The notes beneath the pieces were generated by a model. The model searched no databases. It was not told the origin of the DNA and worked only from the letters and a program-made list of their open reading frames with translations. 64,000 nucleotides of DNA from the NCBI RefSeq assembly GCF_002999335.1, contig NW_020312392.1, positions 186,001 to 250,000 on the forward strand, in the 5' to 3' direction. Below, one piece after another: positions 38,581 to 50,167 of the stretch. Made by a program: the position numbers and the translations under genes. Each line of letters opens with the position of its first letter. Positions within the stretch are counted from its first letter, which is position 1. Origin of the DNA: Cyclospora cayetanensis. Taxonomy: Eukaryota; Apicomplexa; Conoidasida; Eucoccidiorida; Eimeriidae.

Positions 38581-39313
38581 CTGAAAAGAAAAATTCTCAC
38601 TGTTAACGCCCCACGCATCGGTTGCTCCAGCAGCGGGATTTGGAACCAGACCGCTGCTACCAGTAAAGACACCATGCCTAAGTGCTGCGCAATGTGTGGA
38701 TCTCTCTTGCTTTTTCTTCTCGCAATGCTGGTGTACATGTGTGCTTTCTGTTGGTGCTGTTTGGTGCCTCCTCCCTTCACCGCCCCACCCGTCCCCTCCC
38801 TGTTCCCTGGCCACCCGCGACCTTGGTGTCGTATTGTCTTTTCGCAGGATACAACGCATGCGGCCTTACAGCAACTTAACTACTGCTGGCCGCCCGTTTA
38901 GCCTGAGATCAACATCTGGAGCGTGCAGTGGATGGCGTGCCCTGCTGAGGTAACTACAGGGCACTGGCCTCTGTAGTCACCTCGATGACACCGCTCTTGC
39001 CTCAGGTTCAAGGATGCCCTTCAAGGGTTAGTAGCTATGACAACGGGGTGTGCATCGTACCTTCTAATGAAAGAGCTGAGGCGTTTATGTAGTCCCTCAT
39101 CCTTTTAGAGAGAAAGGGGGAGAAAGTGAGCGGCAACACAGTGTGACATGATTCTATCTCTCCTTCCCTTCCGCCAAAATTTTCTGCCGTGGTGAAGTCC
39201 CGGGTACCTTGCATTGCCTGAGAGGAAATTCATTGGGCAGACGTCTACACTTTACATCCTGGAAGCAACAGTGCGCTGCAGTGACCCAGCAGGAAATAGA
39301 GTATGCAGATTAC

Positions 39314-42300
39314 ACACGTCTCTTCGGTGCAGGCCCTCGATGCGTTGAACGCGTTCTTCCTGTTTCCCAATACGCCTCTCTAGGTGCTGCAGCAGCAGCA
39401 GCCCCGTCAGCCGCACCGCATCTAGCACGCCTGCACAGCATCGCGCCGTTAGACTGAAAAGATAGCCTTGTCAGTCAAGTGCTTGTTTTAAGCTCAGGTG
39501 GGGCACCAGAGCGTCCCACTGTTTTGTCATCCTTTTACCGCCGCAGCAATATACATAGGAATTGGAAACGATATGCAAACGCTCAATGATTTAAGCCAGC
39601 CGTTTGTACATCCCAAGTGCCTTACAAATTACACATCATCAAATGGTAATCTATCACTTGCCCTGCACTCCAAACGACATCCAATCATGGGATTTCACTC
39701 ACTGAGGGGAATATGCTTAAAGAGCTCTGACTTTGTGATGGAGAAGACCTGCGTTTTGGAAGAAAAAGCGAAGACCGAAAATGGCTCTGGGCAGTCATAA
39801 AAGAGAGAACAAAAATTTACTAAGCATCCCTCCTGTAGCAACGCCAAGTCTAGTTCTTCTAGCAGCACTGTGCTGCTGCCGACGTTGTTGCCACCATGCA
39901 CCGACGACAAGTTCTGAGCCCGCTGTCCGCTTGGCCCAAACAAGCCACCACAAGCACCAGCCGTTTCTGGCCTATCAGCAGTTCCACCCTGAAATGTGTG
40001 CATGCAATGAGCATGAAGCTCCAGATTTATCGCAAGTTATACATAGGGTAAGCTTCGCCCTGCGGGATCACTATGCTGCACTCAACTGTTTCGAAGAGAT
40101 AAAGAGTGGTGCACTTCTAAAAACCCGAGGATGAGGTAAATGGTAGGAACTGTAGCAGGACTAGGAGTAAAGTTTTGGACATGTACTGCAAAAAGAGACG
40201 ATGAGACTGAGACCAAACTCACACTTTTGTCCTTTTGCCCAGAGAGAGCACGCTCTACGGCATGCCCTGCACGCGGCATATGAAATGCATCACAAGAGAG
40301 AAAGGGGACACTGGAGAAAGAACAAGTACTCGAAGACAACTCGTGAGGAAAGGAGACGAAAGAACAAAGCGAGGCACCAGAGGCATTCGTTGATGTGCTC
40401 AGGTGAACTCCTATCTTGAAGCGGTAACTATGACGAACTATTTGGCCTGCTGATACATTAAACGATCTAGGAGCACCAGCTGCCATTAGAAGAAGTGAGC
40501 AGTACATCCAAATGAGAGAGCGATTGAGGAAGCAGACGTACTTATAGGAGTCACTGCCAGATCACCCTCTCCTATGCCCGCTGATATGGAGTGAAAGTCT
40601 CCTACATAGCGGCTGGTTGCATGTGCACATAAGAAAAAGAGAAACGGAGCCACAAAAAGCAGATAGAGAGAGAACTGTGCAAGGCTGGGACGGAATCGGC
40701 AAAGAAAGAGAAGCTGCACAGAGAAGGCGGCTATCTCTGTGGCTCAGGATGCCATTTACGGAAACACTCTGCGGCTGGAAGGCATGATTAGCTTGAGTTC
40801 AAATTTAAGAAAACTCCCTGCTATCGCAAGTCCGAACAGGAGGCTGCTAGTTAACAGCAGCCACTGCAACAGAAACTCCAGTAGCAGTCTCTGCTAGTGG
40901 TAATTGCGGGTGATTAGAGTCGCACCGCCTCCTGGTGCGAAGTACACATTCTCCTGCAGCACCTCACGACATTTTCACAGAGCTGTATAGAAAAAGAGGT
41001 TCTCTGTAGAACTGGTGCAGGTTCAACACGCACTGAGTACATCAATACATTCTACGTTCAACTCCATTCCTTTAGTGGCCCACTAAGAATAGCTTGCACC
41101 AGAATAAACACTTGCACTCGGTTTGATGCAGTATGCTCACTAAGCGTCGTCGGCCTCTGCGTGTAATGTGCATGGACAAAGGGAAGATAACGTGGCAGCC
41201 GAAGTGGGGGCTTCAAAGAAGCATGAGTAGGCAGAAGGATTCATTAACTAACCTTTAACAATGAGATAGAGGGTGTCTTCCTTGTTGCCTTCTGTGCTAA
41301 GGGCCATATCCTTTTGGATGGTTGCTTCTTTGAAGAAGTATGTCAGCTGCTCTACAACCAACTTGCGCAATTCTTTGGCCCCGGGCAGAACCTGCCTCAA
41401 AGTCTGGACCTACAGACAGAGGAACATGGCACGGGGTACAGCATGCTTGATACTGCGACTAAGGACAAGGCGGAAAGGCAAACACGGAGACACTGGACAA
41501 AAAAACATAACGAAGCAAACGAAGGCACGGAGAGAGGCAGAAAACGCAAGAAGAGAGACAGAACGAAAAACATGTCCATTGAAGAAGTCCATGCATCTCT
41601 GTATTGTTATCTTTCGTGTGACGCCCGTATTCTTTCTGCTAATTTTGTGGATCAATTCGTAAGTAGAGCACAAATTGTAGGCTGGAGATTGATGCACCGT
41701 TTATGAAAGAAAGCGACATTGGAAGTCACAAAAAACGAGATACACCCATTGCCTAAGGGAGGAATACGGACAGCAAGCGAAACAGGGCGGATGAATAGTA
41801 TAAAGCATCAAATCAGTCTGCCAAAGCTTTCATTGTCCATCACCTTGTCATCAGACTTTTGCTTGAGAAAATTACCAAGACAGTGCTGAAAGGACTTTTT
41901 GTCCAAAGTCAGAAACAGGCAGTCGCTGTGGGTCAGCAAGGCCGCCGAGCGAACGTCGTTTCGAATCAAGCCTGAACCCCAAGCGATCGACCAAACACCT
42001 AAGCAACGTATACTCTAGATACACCGCTTTGTTTACAAATGGATGTTCAAACCCAGAGTAGGTGTATCTATAAAGTGAATCTATATCAACATTGCAAGTA
42101 GAAATAAGGCGAAGTTGGTATACAAAAAAGCAAACGGCCTCGTCGGTGATTCACTTCTTTAGCTATTTCCAAGCAGTCTGCACATTAGTATGAGACCGCT
42201 AGCGAGTGTGTAATAGTTGGATAGGTGCACTTGAGCCTTGCATGTTTATTCAGTATAAACAACCTAATCAGTACGATGTCAATAGAACTCTGTGCATTCG

Positions 42301-44397
42301 TCATCATGCTGTCTTTAGACGGTCAGCTGCTCTCCATGCAGCTCCTTCGTGATTCCCAATGTCTTGCAGGTGCTTTCCATTGTGTTGTTGCCTCTACCCA
42401 TCCTATTAAGGTTAGGAGTGTGCGTAAATATACAACGAGAAGGGATGAGAAAAGGGACAAAGAATTTCTTGGATTGTACGTAAGATAATACGGCTACCTT
42501 GATTTGTCTCTCTTATGCAACAAAGCAATCAGTACAGAATGATAGTGAAATGAGGCAAACTACTGGGCCAATTGATGGCTATAGAAAATGACTCGTGCTA
42601 CAAACAGATAAGCAAAAATAGCATATACATGAATATATCAGACATGGGCATACCCAGTTCCCCGAAGGAGTGGCCTTCCGCTAAATTGGCTACGCAACTG
42701 TTCTTATCCACGCGGCGATATTTGGATATCTCTCCAACAAGGTCAGATCCTGTAAAACAGCAGTAGGTATGAGGTGTGTTCGCTCTTCGTACACGGCTAT
42801 CTTTTGCACCCCCGCAGTCCATAGCCAAAGCCTCCATTTCGCTCCTTCTACCTTGAACTTCTCTTTCCCTCTTCCTTTTACATATCTCAGCGTCTTTATT
42901 GGCTGTCCTTCGCACGCCTCTCTGTACCTAAGGCCCCCGGACGCCCGATTTTTGACGCCTCCTCTTTCCCCGTACCAGGTTGTGTCTTCTTGGAGTTTGG
43001 TCCCCCTTGTTCTGTCTCAGCTATAGAGTCCTTTATCTCCTCAATGTACACCCCAGCACTACCCGAAAGAATCAAATACCAATTATCAGCTGAGCAATAA
43101 AGGGAGAGGATGTAATAGGAATTAGGTAGGGAAAGTCAGCCAGGGGCAGGCTAGGCCAGGGTTTTTGAGGGCACAGCGATAGGTAGTAGGGCAAGTATGG
43201 ATGTAGGGGGGGCCGGACACACAAAAGGAGAAAGAGCGCACAGTGTAACGATAGAGAATAAGCAAATGTAAAGGAAGGCACAAACGTGAGAAGATACGAA
43301 CCAGCTTTACCGAGAGTCTGTAGAGCCGTTGCTAAATGTAATCCGTTAGCACAGAGCGTGGCTGGTTTTGTCACTTAAATTGCTATATCTGTGTACGTTA
43401 ATCGGTACCGGTCAGGTTTACCCATAGTAGAAGATAATTATACCACGGAATCTAAACATGGCTCCATGAATCATGAATGGGACGCTCTGAGCAGCTAAAG
43501 AAAATGAGAATCAGCTAAACTTCTCATAAGTATCAATACATCGCGCGCAATGTAGCCTACAGCAGCGGCTTCAATTTTAGCAGTAGATGCGGCGGTGGCA
43601 GCAAAAGTGGAAGCAGTGCCAGGAACAGCAAAAGTTCAGCAGACAAAGCAGGAGAGGCCATAGTAGCTTCAACGCATCAAACATGACGGTGAGGGTAAGG
43701 AGACACGGCAGTAGCGGTAGCCACTGAAGGAACGCCAGTTGTTTCTTGCCTGGGTCTCCTTTGTAGAAGAGAACCCTGTCTGCTTTCATTGTGGTGTACG
43801 TCATGTGCCGACAGAGCTCCAAAGACATTTCAGCTTCCAATTCGCTGAAAAACTTGTTATCTTTAACCAGCTGAAATATACACTCTACCTATGCATAAAT
43901 CGCAAACGGCAACGCCTTTAAGGCAGGCAAGGCTGCGGCATACTCTGGCTAATATATTTCCCAACTTACAGCCTACGCCCTCAAAGAAACTTAGGGGAAG
44001 CGATTCCCCAGTATATGCCCCCTAACATGATCTATAATCTACACCCTTCAAAAGGCTTGCTTGGCCCTTAGGCCTTGCAGCGTGAGCTCAGAATCCATTG
44101 AACAATAAAGGGAAAATAGTGCCTCTCTCATGGCCCCCATATCAGTTTTATTTGTTTAGCCGACACATCACGCCCTACGAGCTTGTATCCTACGTTTTCT
44201 CTGCTCCTTTCTTCAGGGGGGAGCTGGAGCAGCTCCAATGTAACCGAAAACTGCTCATCTGGTGCAAATTGCTCTAAGGGAACCTGCTCCTGTGTATTGT
44301 TGCTTTCGTCTTCTTCGCTCTCCTCATCTTCCTCTTGGCTTGCCTCTAAGCTGTAGGCGCTTGCTAGGTTTGCTTCGAGGGGGGCTGCAGATGCCAT
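39314..44397 (-). CDS. protein with two cyclic-nucleotide-binding domains
   Basis: Eleven exons on the minus strand join without a phase conflict: 44397-44179, 43870-43750, 43089-42976, 42749-42654, 41971-41844, 41409-41253, 40953-40926, 40612-40542, 40479-40439, 39748-39703 and 39430-39314. They encode about 379 residues before the tail. The N-terminus (MASAAPLEANL) is acidic, with an EEDEESEEDES run, then LELLQLPPEERSRENV. CNBD1 runs from NKFFSELEAEM through LFYKGDPADNWYLILSGSAG to the phosphate-binding cassette FGELGLIRNDVRSAALL, which keeps the Glu and Arg that contact the cyclic nucleotide. CNBD2 has YFFKEATIQKD, DTLYLIVKGE and the cassette IGEGDLAVTPITGAPRSF, also with Glu and Arg. The helix LERRIGKQEERVQRIEGLHR follows. 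No kinase or channel segment is seen in the window, so it resembles stand-alone CNBD proteins more than PKG. A role in cAMP/cGMP sensing is inferred. The 43749 donor is GC instead of GT. Confidence 0.82.
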
Positions 44398-46230
44398 TGT
44401 AAAACCTATGAGAATCCCCTGCCCTGAATCCTGTGAAATTTTCGCCAAGCAATACTTACCTAGACAAAGATCAATTTCTTGCGATTTTTGTGAAGTATCT
44501 CTTGAAGCTCACAAAGTTTAAAAACTTAAAAAGAAAACGTCTTTTCGGAGACTTTTCGAACAATAAAGACCTGAATAATGTAGATGCTTAGCTTTCAGTG
44601 AAAAGCCTAGAGTGAGGCCCCCGGCGCACCAATATAAAAAGCAAAAAAGAAAACCGGTCCTTTTCATACTTACGGCGCAAAGTTAAGCTGAATTTGTGAT
44701 AAAATAGGGTAATTAAGGCGGTTGATCATGTTTTTGCGCCTATCATTTTTCTTTGATATACAAGGGGGCCTATCGACAACCCGGTGCGGAACGAGCACCA
44801 TGGTCTAGCCTGTCTCTCCCACGCTACCTTGTTTTGCTTCATATTTCTTCGTTCTTGCACCTTTGGGGTGAGGGGTTTGATCTATGTTTTATTAGCCTTA
44901 TGAGACTTTCGTGCCTATGTGTCCTTCATATCACACCAACAAAGTTAATGACCAAATAGGCCACCGAAATACCCGTAGCCCCGCGGGACCCACAGGGGAT
45001 GGACTCGAAAGCTGGGCTTTGAGGCTTTAGGGGTTGGTAGTTTTCTCATTGCTACGACTTCTTCACAAGTGAGTGGAAAAAAATTAACTAGAAGTGCATA
45101 TTTAGCAAATGTAAAGCGTTAAATGACGTATGTTGCACACAACTTCATACCAGCAAAACTATCGACCATGTAGCTGGACATGCAGTGGTGGGGTCACATC
45201 GCAAAGAAACACCGATATGTTTACATTTGAACATTCTAACTATCCACTATCTTGGCCTCGTCGCTCCTTTGAGCTAAGGGAGAAACAAAGTTTTACACAC
45301 ACATTTTTCGTACACTGCTCGCTGCAACTGACTGAAATCGTTGCCGATGTCCACAAGCTACATTTTTTGTACCGGTTACAAAATAATATAATTACATGTT
45401 GTTTGCACTTAGTGCTCTATCCCCAAGTGGTGTCCTTTCTCTTTTTGTTGAGGTGCAGACAAATCACACACGCAAATAGTCACTGTCCAGCGACAAGGGC
45501 CACTTTGTTCTTCCCTTAGAACTTGCAGCAACTCTCAGGCTCAGAAAGCATGGAAGGCCGTAGATTCATAAGAGGTTTTTGGTGCGTATTTGCATGAATA
45601 AGGTAGGGAATCTCCAATGCCCATAAATATGTATCATAAGCGGCCCCCTGCCGAATGTGCCCCGATAAAAGTCTAGCCCAGTGTCCTTGGGTGTATCGGC
45701 ACCTCAGCTGCTGCTGTCTCGCGAGCCGTCACTGCAACCAGTCGCTCCGCAATCGTGGGCTTCAAAGCGGAAGGAGCATTTGAGCGACGCAGGTCTGCTC
45801 ATGCAAATATATAACTCAGGCTTTGGCCAGCCGCTGTGACTGTACTGCTCAAATTGATCATAGAGCCGGAACATATACGAAATCTGGTCAGTCTAACGAA
45901 GGTGTGCACCACCATTTGTTACTGCTGCTGCAGCTGGGAATGAACTAAAACGGGTGAACGAACGCTGGAGACAGCGGGTTTTGCAATTGCGTGCGACCAC
46001 TATTCGAGCACCACCCACATTCTTTTCATGCTGCATTCTCCTGGCAGTGCAGCTGCAGCTGCCGCTGCTACAGGTGTTTCTGGGTCTCCGCTTTGCTCAT
46101 CTTGTGCCCCATTGTCCTCACAAAAGCTGTGCATATATCCCTTGGGGTCCTCTCTATAAGAGCCACCATCGCGGCCGAGGAAACATACAGATTAACACTC
46201 GTGCTTCTGTAGCTGCTGGTGCTTTTGTGA
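44398..46230. other. intergenic stretch between two minus-strand genes
   Basis: This holds the 5' flank of the CNBD gene and the 3' flank of the next minus-strand gene. The CNBD frame stays open upstream of its ATG to 44448 without another ATG, and a TTTCACAG there could be an acceptor for a 5' UTR intron. Frames at 44753-44959, 45130-45519 and 45954-46292 have no supported content; the last runs into the neighbouring gene as its antisense. Confidence 0.4.
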
Positions 46231-47676
46231 TTAATTTTGCTGCTGTAGCTGGTCTGTTTCTACGGGAAAGGGAGACGAGGCTACAGCCCTGAGGGCAAAA
46301 CTAAAGATGTGATACTTTAGAGGGGGGCACGCATCAAGGCAAGACCCAAGGAATCGCCAGAACTCCGAAAATTGTATATCACTTGGGTCAGCAGCTTCTA
46401 GATACACCCCACTGCACGCACCCATAATGAAGTTGCTGCTGTTGCCGTAAAGTTGCGACGGAAATAGCCCCATTTCGTTTTTGCTGCTCCTACAGGAGTT
46501 AAGCATGCTGCAGGGCTTCCCACTCTCAGCCTCGGCAAGGACTGCAGCATAAAATCCTTGGTTCTTTGGTAGTTCCCAGGCGGCGTCGACGGCTTGAAGC
46601 ACTGAGGGTAGCACCTCTGCAGTTAGCGGAACAGCCTGTTGCATAAGTAGATGCTGTTTCTGTTGTTCCTGCTCTTGCTCTGTGGAGCTGAAGTCAGTTT
46701 CCTGCTGCTGAGATTGGTGATGTTGCTGAAGAAACTGGTGCCGTGCTCTTTGCACCAGGAGCTCTACTTGAGGTTTAAGGGCCTCGAAGGCCCTCCATGC
46801 TCTTTCTTCTTTCACTGCCTTCCTAAGTAAAGAGTAAGTTGGTAGGCTTCCCAACTGCAGGTGCTCGCCCCGTAACAGTCCCCTGCTCACTGCTGCTGCA
46901 GCTGGTGTGGTCGCAGCCCTAGCGCCAACAGCGTGTTGTTCTGCAGCATAAGTATATGCTTCAGCAGCCTTCCCTTGTCTTAAAAGAAACTGTCCCAGCC
47001 ACACCAAGGGGTCGAATCGACTCCTTATACCCTGGTCCAGCAGGAGGTAAGGGTCAGAGGTCTCTGGCTGCTGATGGGCGTCTGATTGGCGGCTTGGCTG
47101 TTTCTGCATCTGCGGCAGCTTCTGATGCTGCACATACTGTTGTTCGTCAGCCTGCAGCTTCCCCATAAAGGAGCAGAGAGCAGCGATGGCATCATCAAGT
47201 AACGGCAGCAAAAGCTCACACAGATAGAGTTCAAGTGCATCGTTAGGTGGTCTGGGGCCCCCGCATGCAGCTGCTTTAGCCAATGACCCCCAGCTGGGAC
47301 ATCCTTTGAGTGCAGTAGAAGCACCTCCACAGCCAGCAGCAACAACAGCTGTTGCATTTTCCTCGGGAGGTTGGGCTAGAGCCAGAGCGTCGAGCATAGT
47401 GGAAATCGGCACAGAGGGATCCAGGGTACCCGCAAGGCCCTCTGCTCCCGCAGCCACAAGGGCCGCTGCACTCTCCACTTCGGAGCCCGTTGAGCTCCGA
47501 AAGGCTCCATCACCTAAAAAGGAAAGCAGTTTTCCACCCCCACACCCCTCTGGGTAGTAGGCGTCTCTGCTATTTCGTATCTGGTGCAGGAAGTACTGCG
47601 TGAACGCGAGACGCTGCTGCGACGGCAGAGAGAAACCCCCAACACTTCCCGAAGCCAGCAGGCCCCACTGAGGCAT
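46231..47676 (-). CDS. Ala/Gln-rich protein with a possible Dpy-30/RIIa-like motif
   Basis: The frame is open for 485 codons. The first ATG is at 47676, but a good acceptor (TTAATGCAG) lies just upstream at about 47690, so an upstream exon is likely and the true start may be elsewhere. Near residues 150-178 is YLCELLLPLLDDAIAALCSF and near 213-240 is LLLDQGIRSRFDPLVWLGQF. The second piece, R-DP--WL-QFLLR, faintly recalls the DP--FLA-YLL helix of Dpy-30/RIIa docking domains found in axonemal and PKA-anchoring proteins. Gln-rich runs near residues 322-357 come from CAG triplets. The C-terminus (EFWRFLGSCLDACPPLKYHIF) looks folded. The frame is convincing; the function is unknown. Confidence 0.6.
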   Translation of the reverse strand: MPQWGLLASGSVGGFSLPSQQRLAFTQYFLHQIRNSRDAYYPEGCGGGKLLSFLGDGAFRSSTGSEVESAAALVAAGAEGLAGTLDPSVPISTMLDALALAQPPEENATAVVAAGCGGASTALKGCPSWGSLAKAAACGGPRPPNDALELYLCELLLPLLDDAIAALCSFMGKLQADEQQYVQHQKLPQMQKQPSRQSDAHQQPETSDPYLLLDQGIRSRFDPLVWLGQFLLRQGKAAEAYTYAAEQHAVGARAATTPAAAAVSRGLLRGEHLQLGSLPTYSLLRKAVKEERAWRAFEALKPQVELLVQRARHQFLQQHHQSQQQETDFSSTEQEQEQQKQHLLMQQAVPLTAEVLPSVLQAVDAAWELPKNQGFYAAVLAEAESGKPCSMLNSCRSSKNEMGLFPSQLYGNSSNFIMGACSGVYLEAADPSDIQFSEFWRFLGSCLDACPPLKYHIFSFALRAVASSPFPVETDQLQQQN

Positions 47677-47689
47677 TTTCGTCTTCACA

Positions 47690-48891
47690 CTGCATTAAGA
47701 AGGACCCTGAAGACTCGAAAAACTATGAAGATTGAAGAAGAGTCAAGAAGTAGACCACTGTCTCGGGTCTTTGCCTTTTGTTTCCTTGCCTTCTCCGTGC
47801 AGTTCCTAGCTTAGCCTGTCTGTCTCTCTCTCTTGCCCCCTCAGTTTCTTTTGCCCACTATCTCAGACGCATACCTGTCTCATTTTCTTATGGTTCCCCT
47901 GACTGAGTACCCATGCCCCTCAGATCCGCTCGAGAGGAACAGCCCGTGAGGCCTCCCCCTGTGGACCCAAGAACAGCGGAACCTCTCAGCCCCGCTATGC
48001 CATCAAATTCCTGAGCTTCTAAACCATAATTTTGAGCGGGTATTACTTCAAGCCCAAGCGGTTAAAGCCTAGGCTAGCAGCAGGCGAAACTAGGACAGCT
48101 CCTGTTGTCTTTGTACATGCGAAGCACTAAGGCCACTGTGCCCCATATTCAGCCACTGTGCATTTTTTATCTGGAAAATTGGGGACGACATTTTAAGGTT
48201 TGCATGACCCCTTGCTGCTGCCCGCATCGGGGCTGCTGCTACTGACTGTTGCTGCTCTGGCACCGCACCGCTTGCTCCCTCTGCTGCTGCTCTGCAGCTG
48301 CAGCACGACAAAAGATTCCACAGAAACTGATTTTTGACAATTGATTTTCAGTTTATAGATTTCCCTCTGAAGTGCCGCAAAGCAGCGATGCACTATGAAT
48401 GAGGGGAAAATTAGAAGCCAAAAGTTCGAGCATCGACCCCCAGACCTAGGGTCACATGGTTAAGACCAGCAGCACAAGCAAACGCTGCGTCAATGCTTTC
48501 TGCATTAAACGCTGGTCTCGTAAGCTGAGTGACGAAGCAGGACCGGCGGAAGTGGGAACATCGGAAAAATCTCAGTTCTTAGTGAGAGAGAAAGGCATTT
48601 TGGTACAGGAAGTAGACAGCAGATGAAAGCAGGCCGTTACCGGCAGCAAATGCAAGAGCACAATGCATCCATACTTTGAACTTCAGTTTAAGCATCAAGA
48701 GTTGCTCAAGAAGCAGAACAAAGCAATTTCAGTCTAAAACGCTCTCTTATGACTACTCTGGGGCCTATATGCTGCGTCCTAGCAATATATTCTCTACACA
48801 CACGATGCATTCTACTTTAAAACTCTAGGGATCGCTATCATATCTCCTAAGCCTTCTAAACATTTCGCCGGGAGACACCGTTTACGGCAAG
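47690..48891. other. divergent intergenic region, possible 5' exons
   Basis: This lies between a minus-strand gene reading left and a plus-strand gene reading right, so both promoters, or upstream exons, should be here. Minus-strand open pieces at 48090-48393 (including ALQREIYKLKINCQ) may be a 5' exon of the left gene. TC-rich tracts occur at 47815-47900. No conserved promoter element could be named. Confidence 0.3.
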
Positions 48892-50167
48892 ATGCAGTTT
48901 GGGGTCGGAGGAGACGATACCCTGCTGGAGGCGCTATGGAAAATACAAGCGGGTACTTTAGAGGACACAAGTCCAAATAATGAAATACACTTTAAACACC
49001 AATACGCTCTAAAATGTAGATGCTACCACGTGCTACAGTTGGCAGATGACAAGTATCGCCATGTTCTAAAGTTCCTTGGTCAGTTCCAATCATCAGCAAC
49101 ATCCATGTTGGCAGTAGCGATAGTGTCAGCAGCAGCAGATCTCAAGCATGAGCATCACCATCGTTGACAGCAGGAATGCTAGCCCTTTATTCGTGTACTC
49201 AGGGGCGTCAAGAAAGGTAGAGGGGGTAATCGGCGCAGCAGGTCGTCGGAGTTTCATGCAGTTTGCAACGCACTGTAAAAATTCGAAGCACAGTTCCATC
49301 GAGGCCACAGTTAGCCCCAGAAGACCAAGGAATTCCCATAGTCGCATCAACCCGTATGCATCTGTCCTATAATTGCTACTGCAAAAGCAATTTTACGCAA
49401 AACAAATTCGAAATAAAGGGATTTGTTGCTGAACGTTTAACACCTTGGGGACACATGCACAACATTAAGGCATACTGAGACGGCTCTGATTATCTGAAAA
49501 CGGACAGTGGGGGTGGGATAAGGAGCCAAGGAATAACATGCGCTATTAAGTATGCCTTTTGGGGTGCACTAGATGCGCACTGAACATCTCCTAAGGATTT
49601 CATTGGCTGGTTCAAGTCAGCACTGTGGATCAACGAGGCCTCCTAGCGCCGCAGAGTGTTTCTCCTTGCGCTTGACAGTACTCTTGGCCTTCACATGGCC
49701 CTATAGTGAACGAAGACCACTGCACTGCGGGTGGTGGTATCACAGATTATCTTCGCAGCGAAAAAAGAGTCTTTCAGGTGTTACAGCTTACCCGCAACGC
49801 CCATCAGGTACGTATTGCTGCTGGTACACCTGTCGCGCCTGCCACTGCTGATTTGTTGCTCACTTGCTGTAAAAGATTAGCTCCTGGCCTGTCGGTGCTG
49901 CAGTGTGCTGGACAGAATGGTCGGTCGCTCTTGCAGCTGCTGCCCTAATAGCTGCTGTTGATGCATTTTGTGAGCTGCAGAGATTGGCTGGTCCCAGCCT
50001 GAGGCACTGCTGCCATCAGCAACACGGACCTATGGGTAGGAATCATATGGGAGCAACTACATTTCATCTCCTCGCGTAACCCACTTCTCAGGCCCCGCTT
50101 TCTGACTCTCCGCAAATTTCTGTCTTCATTTATTCCCTCTCCGCTTCAGTCCTTTCTGCTAACTCGT
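48892..50167 (+). CDS. possible 5' exons of the large Gln-rich gene
   Basis: An ATG at 48892 opens MQFGVGGDDTLLEALWKIQA and then meets a G|GTACTT donor near 48953. A second candidate, 49770-49799 (VLQLTRNAHQ), is flanked by TTTCAG and a strong GTACGT donor. A third, about 49890-50010, reads SVALAAAALIAAVDAFCEL. Each looks helical and coding-like, but I could not join them in one consistent phase. They are offered as exon candidates feeding into the frame that starts near 50168. A separate small gene is possible. Confidence 0.3.

Noticed and set aside
39781..40134. 117-codon plus-strand ORF
   Set aside because: It falls in an intron of the CNBD gene on the opposite strand and has no recognisable features.
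41273..41706. Two overlapping plus-strand ORFs of about 130 codons
   Set aside because: They lie antisense to a CNBD exon (41253-41409) and its flanking intron, and carry no domain.
45954..46292. 112-codon plus-strand ORF
   Set aside because: It has no protein-like features, and its end overlaps the 3' end of the clear minus-strand gene in antisense.
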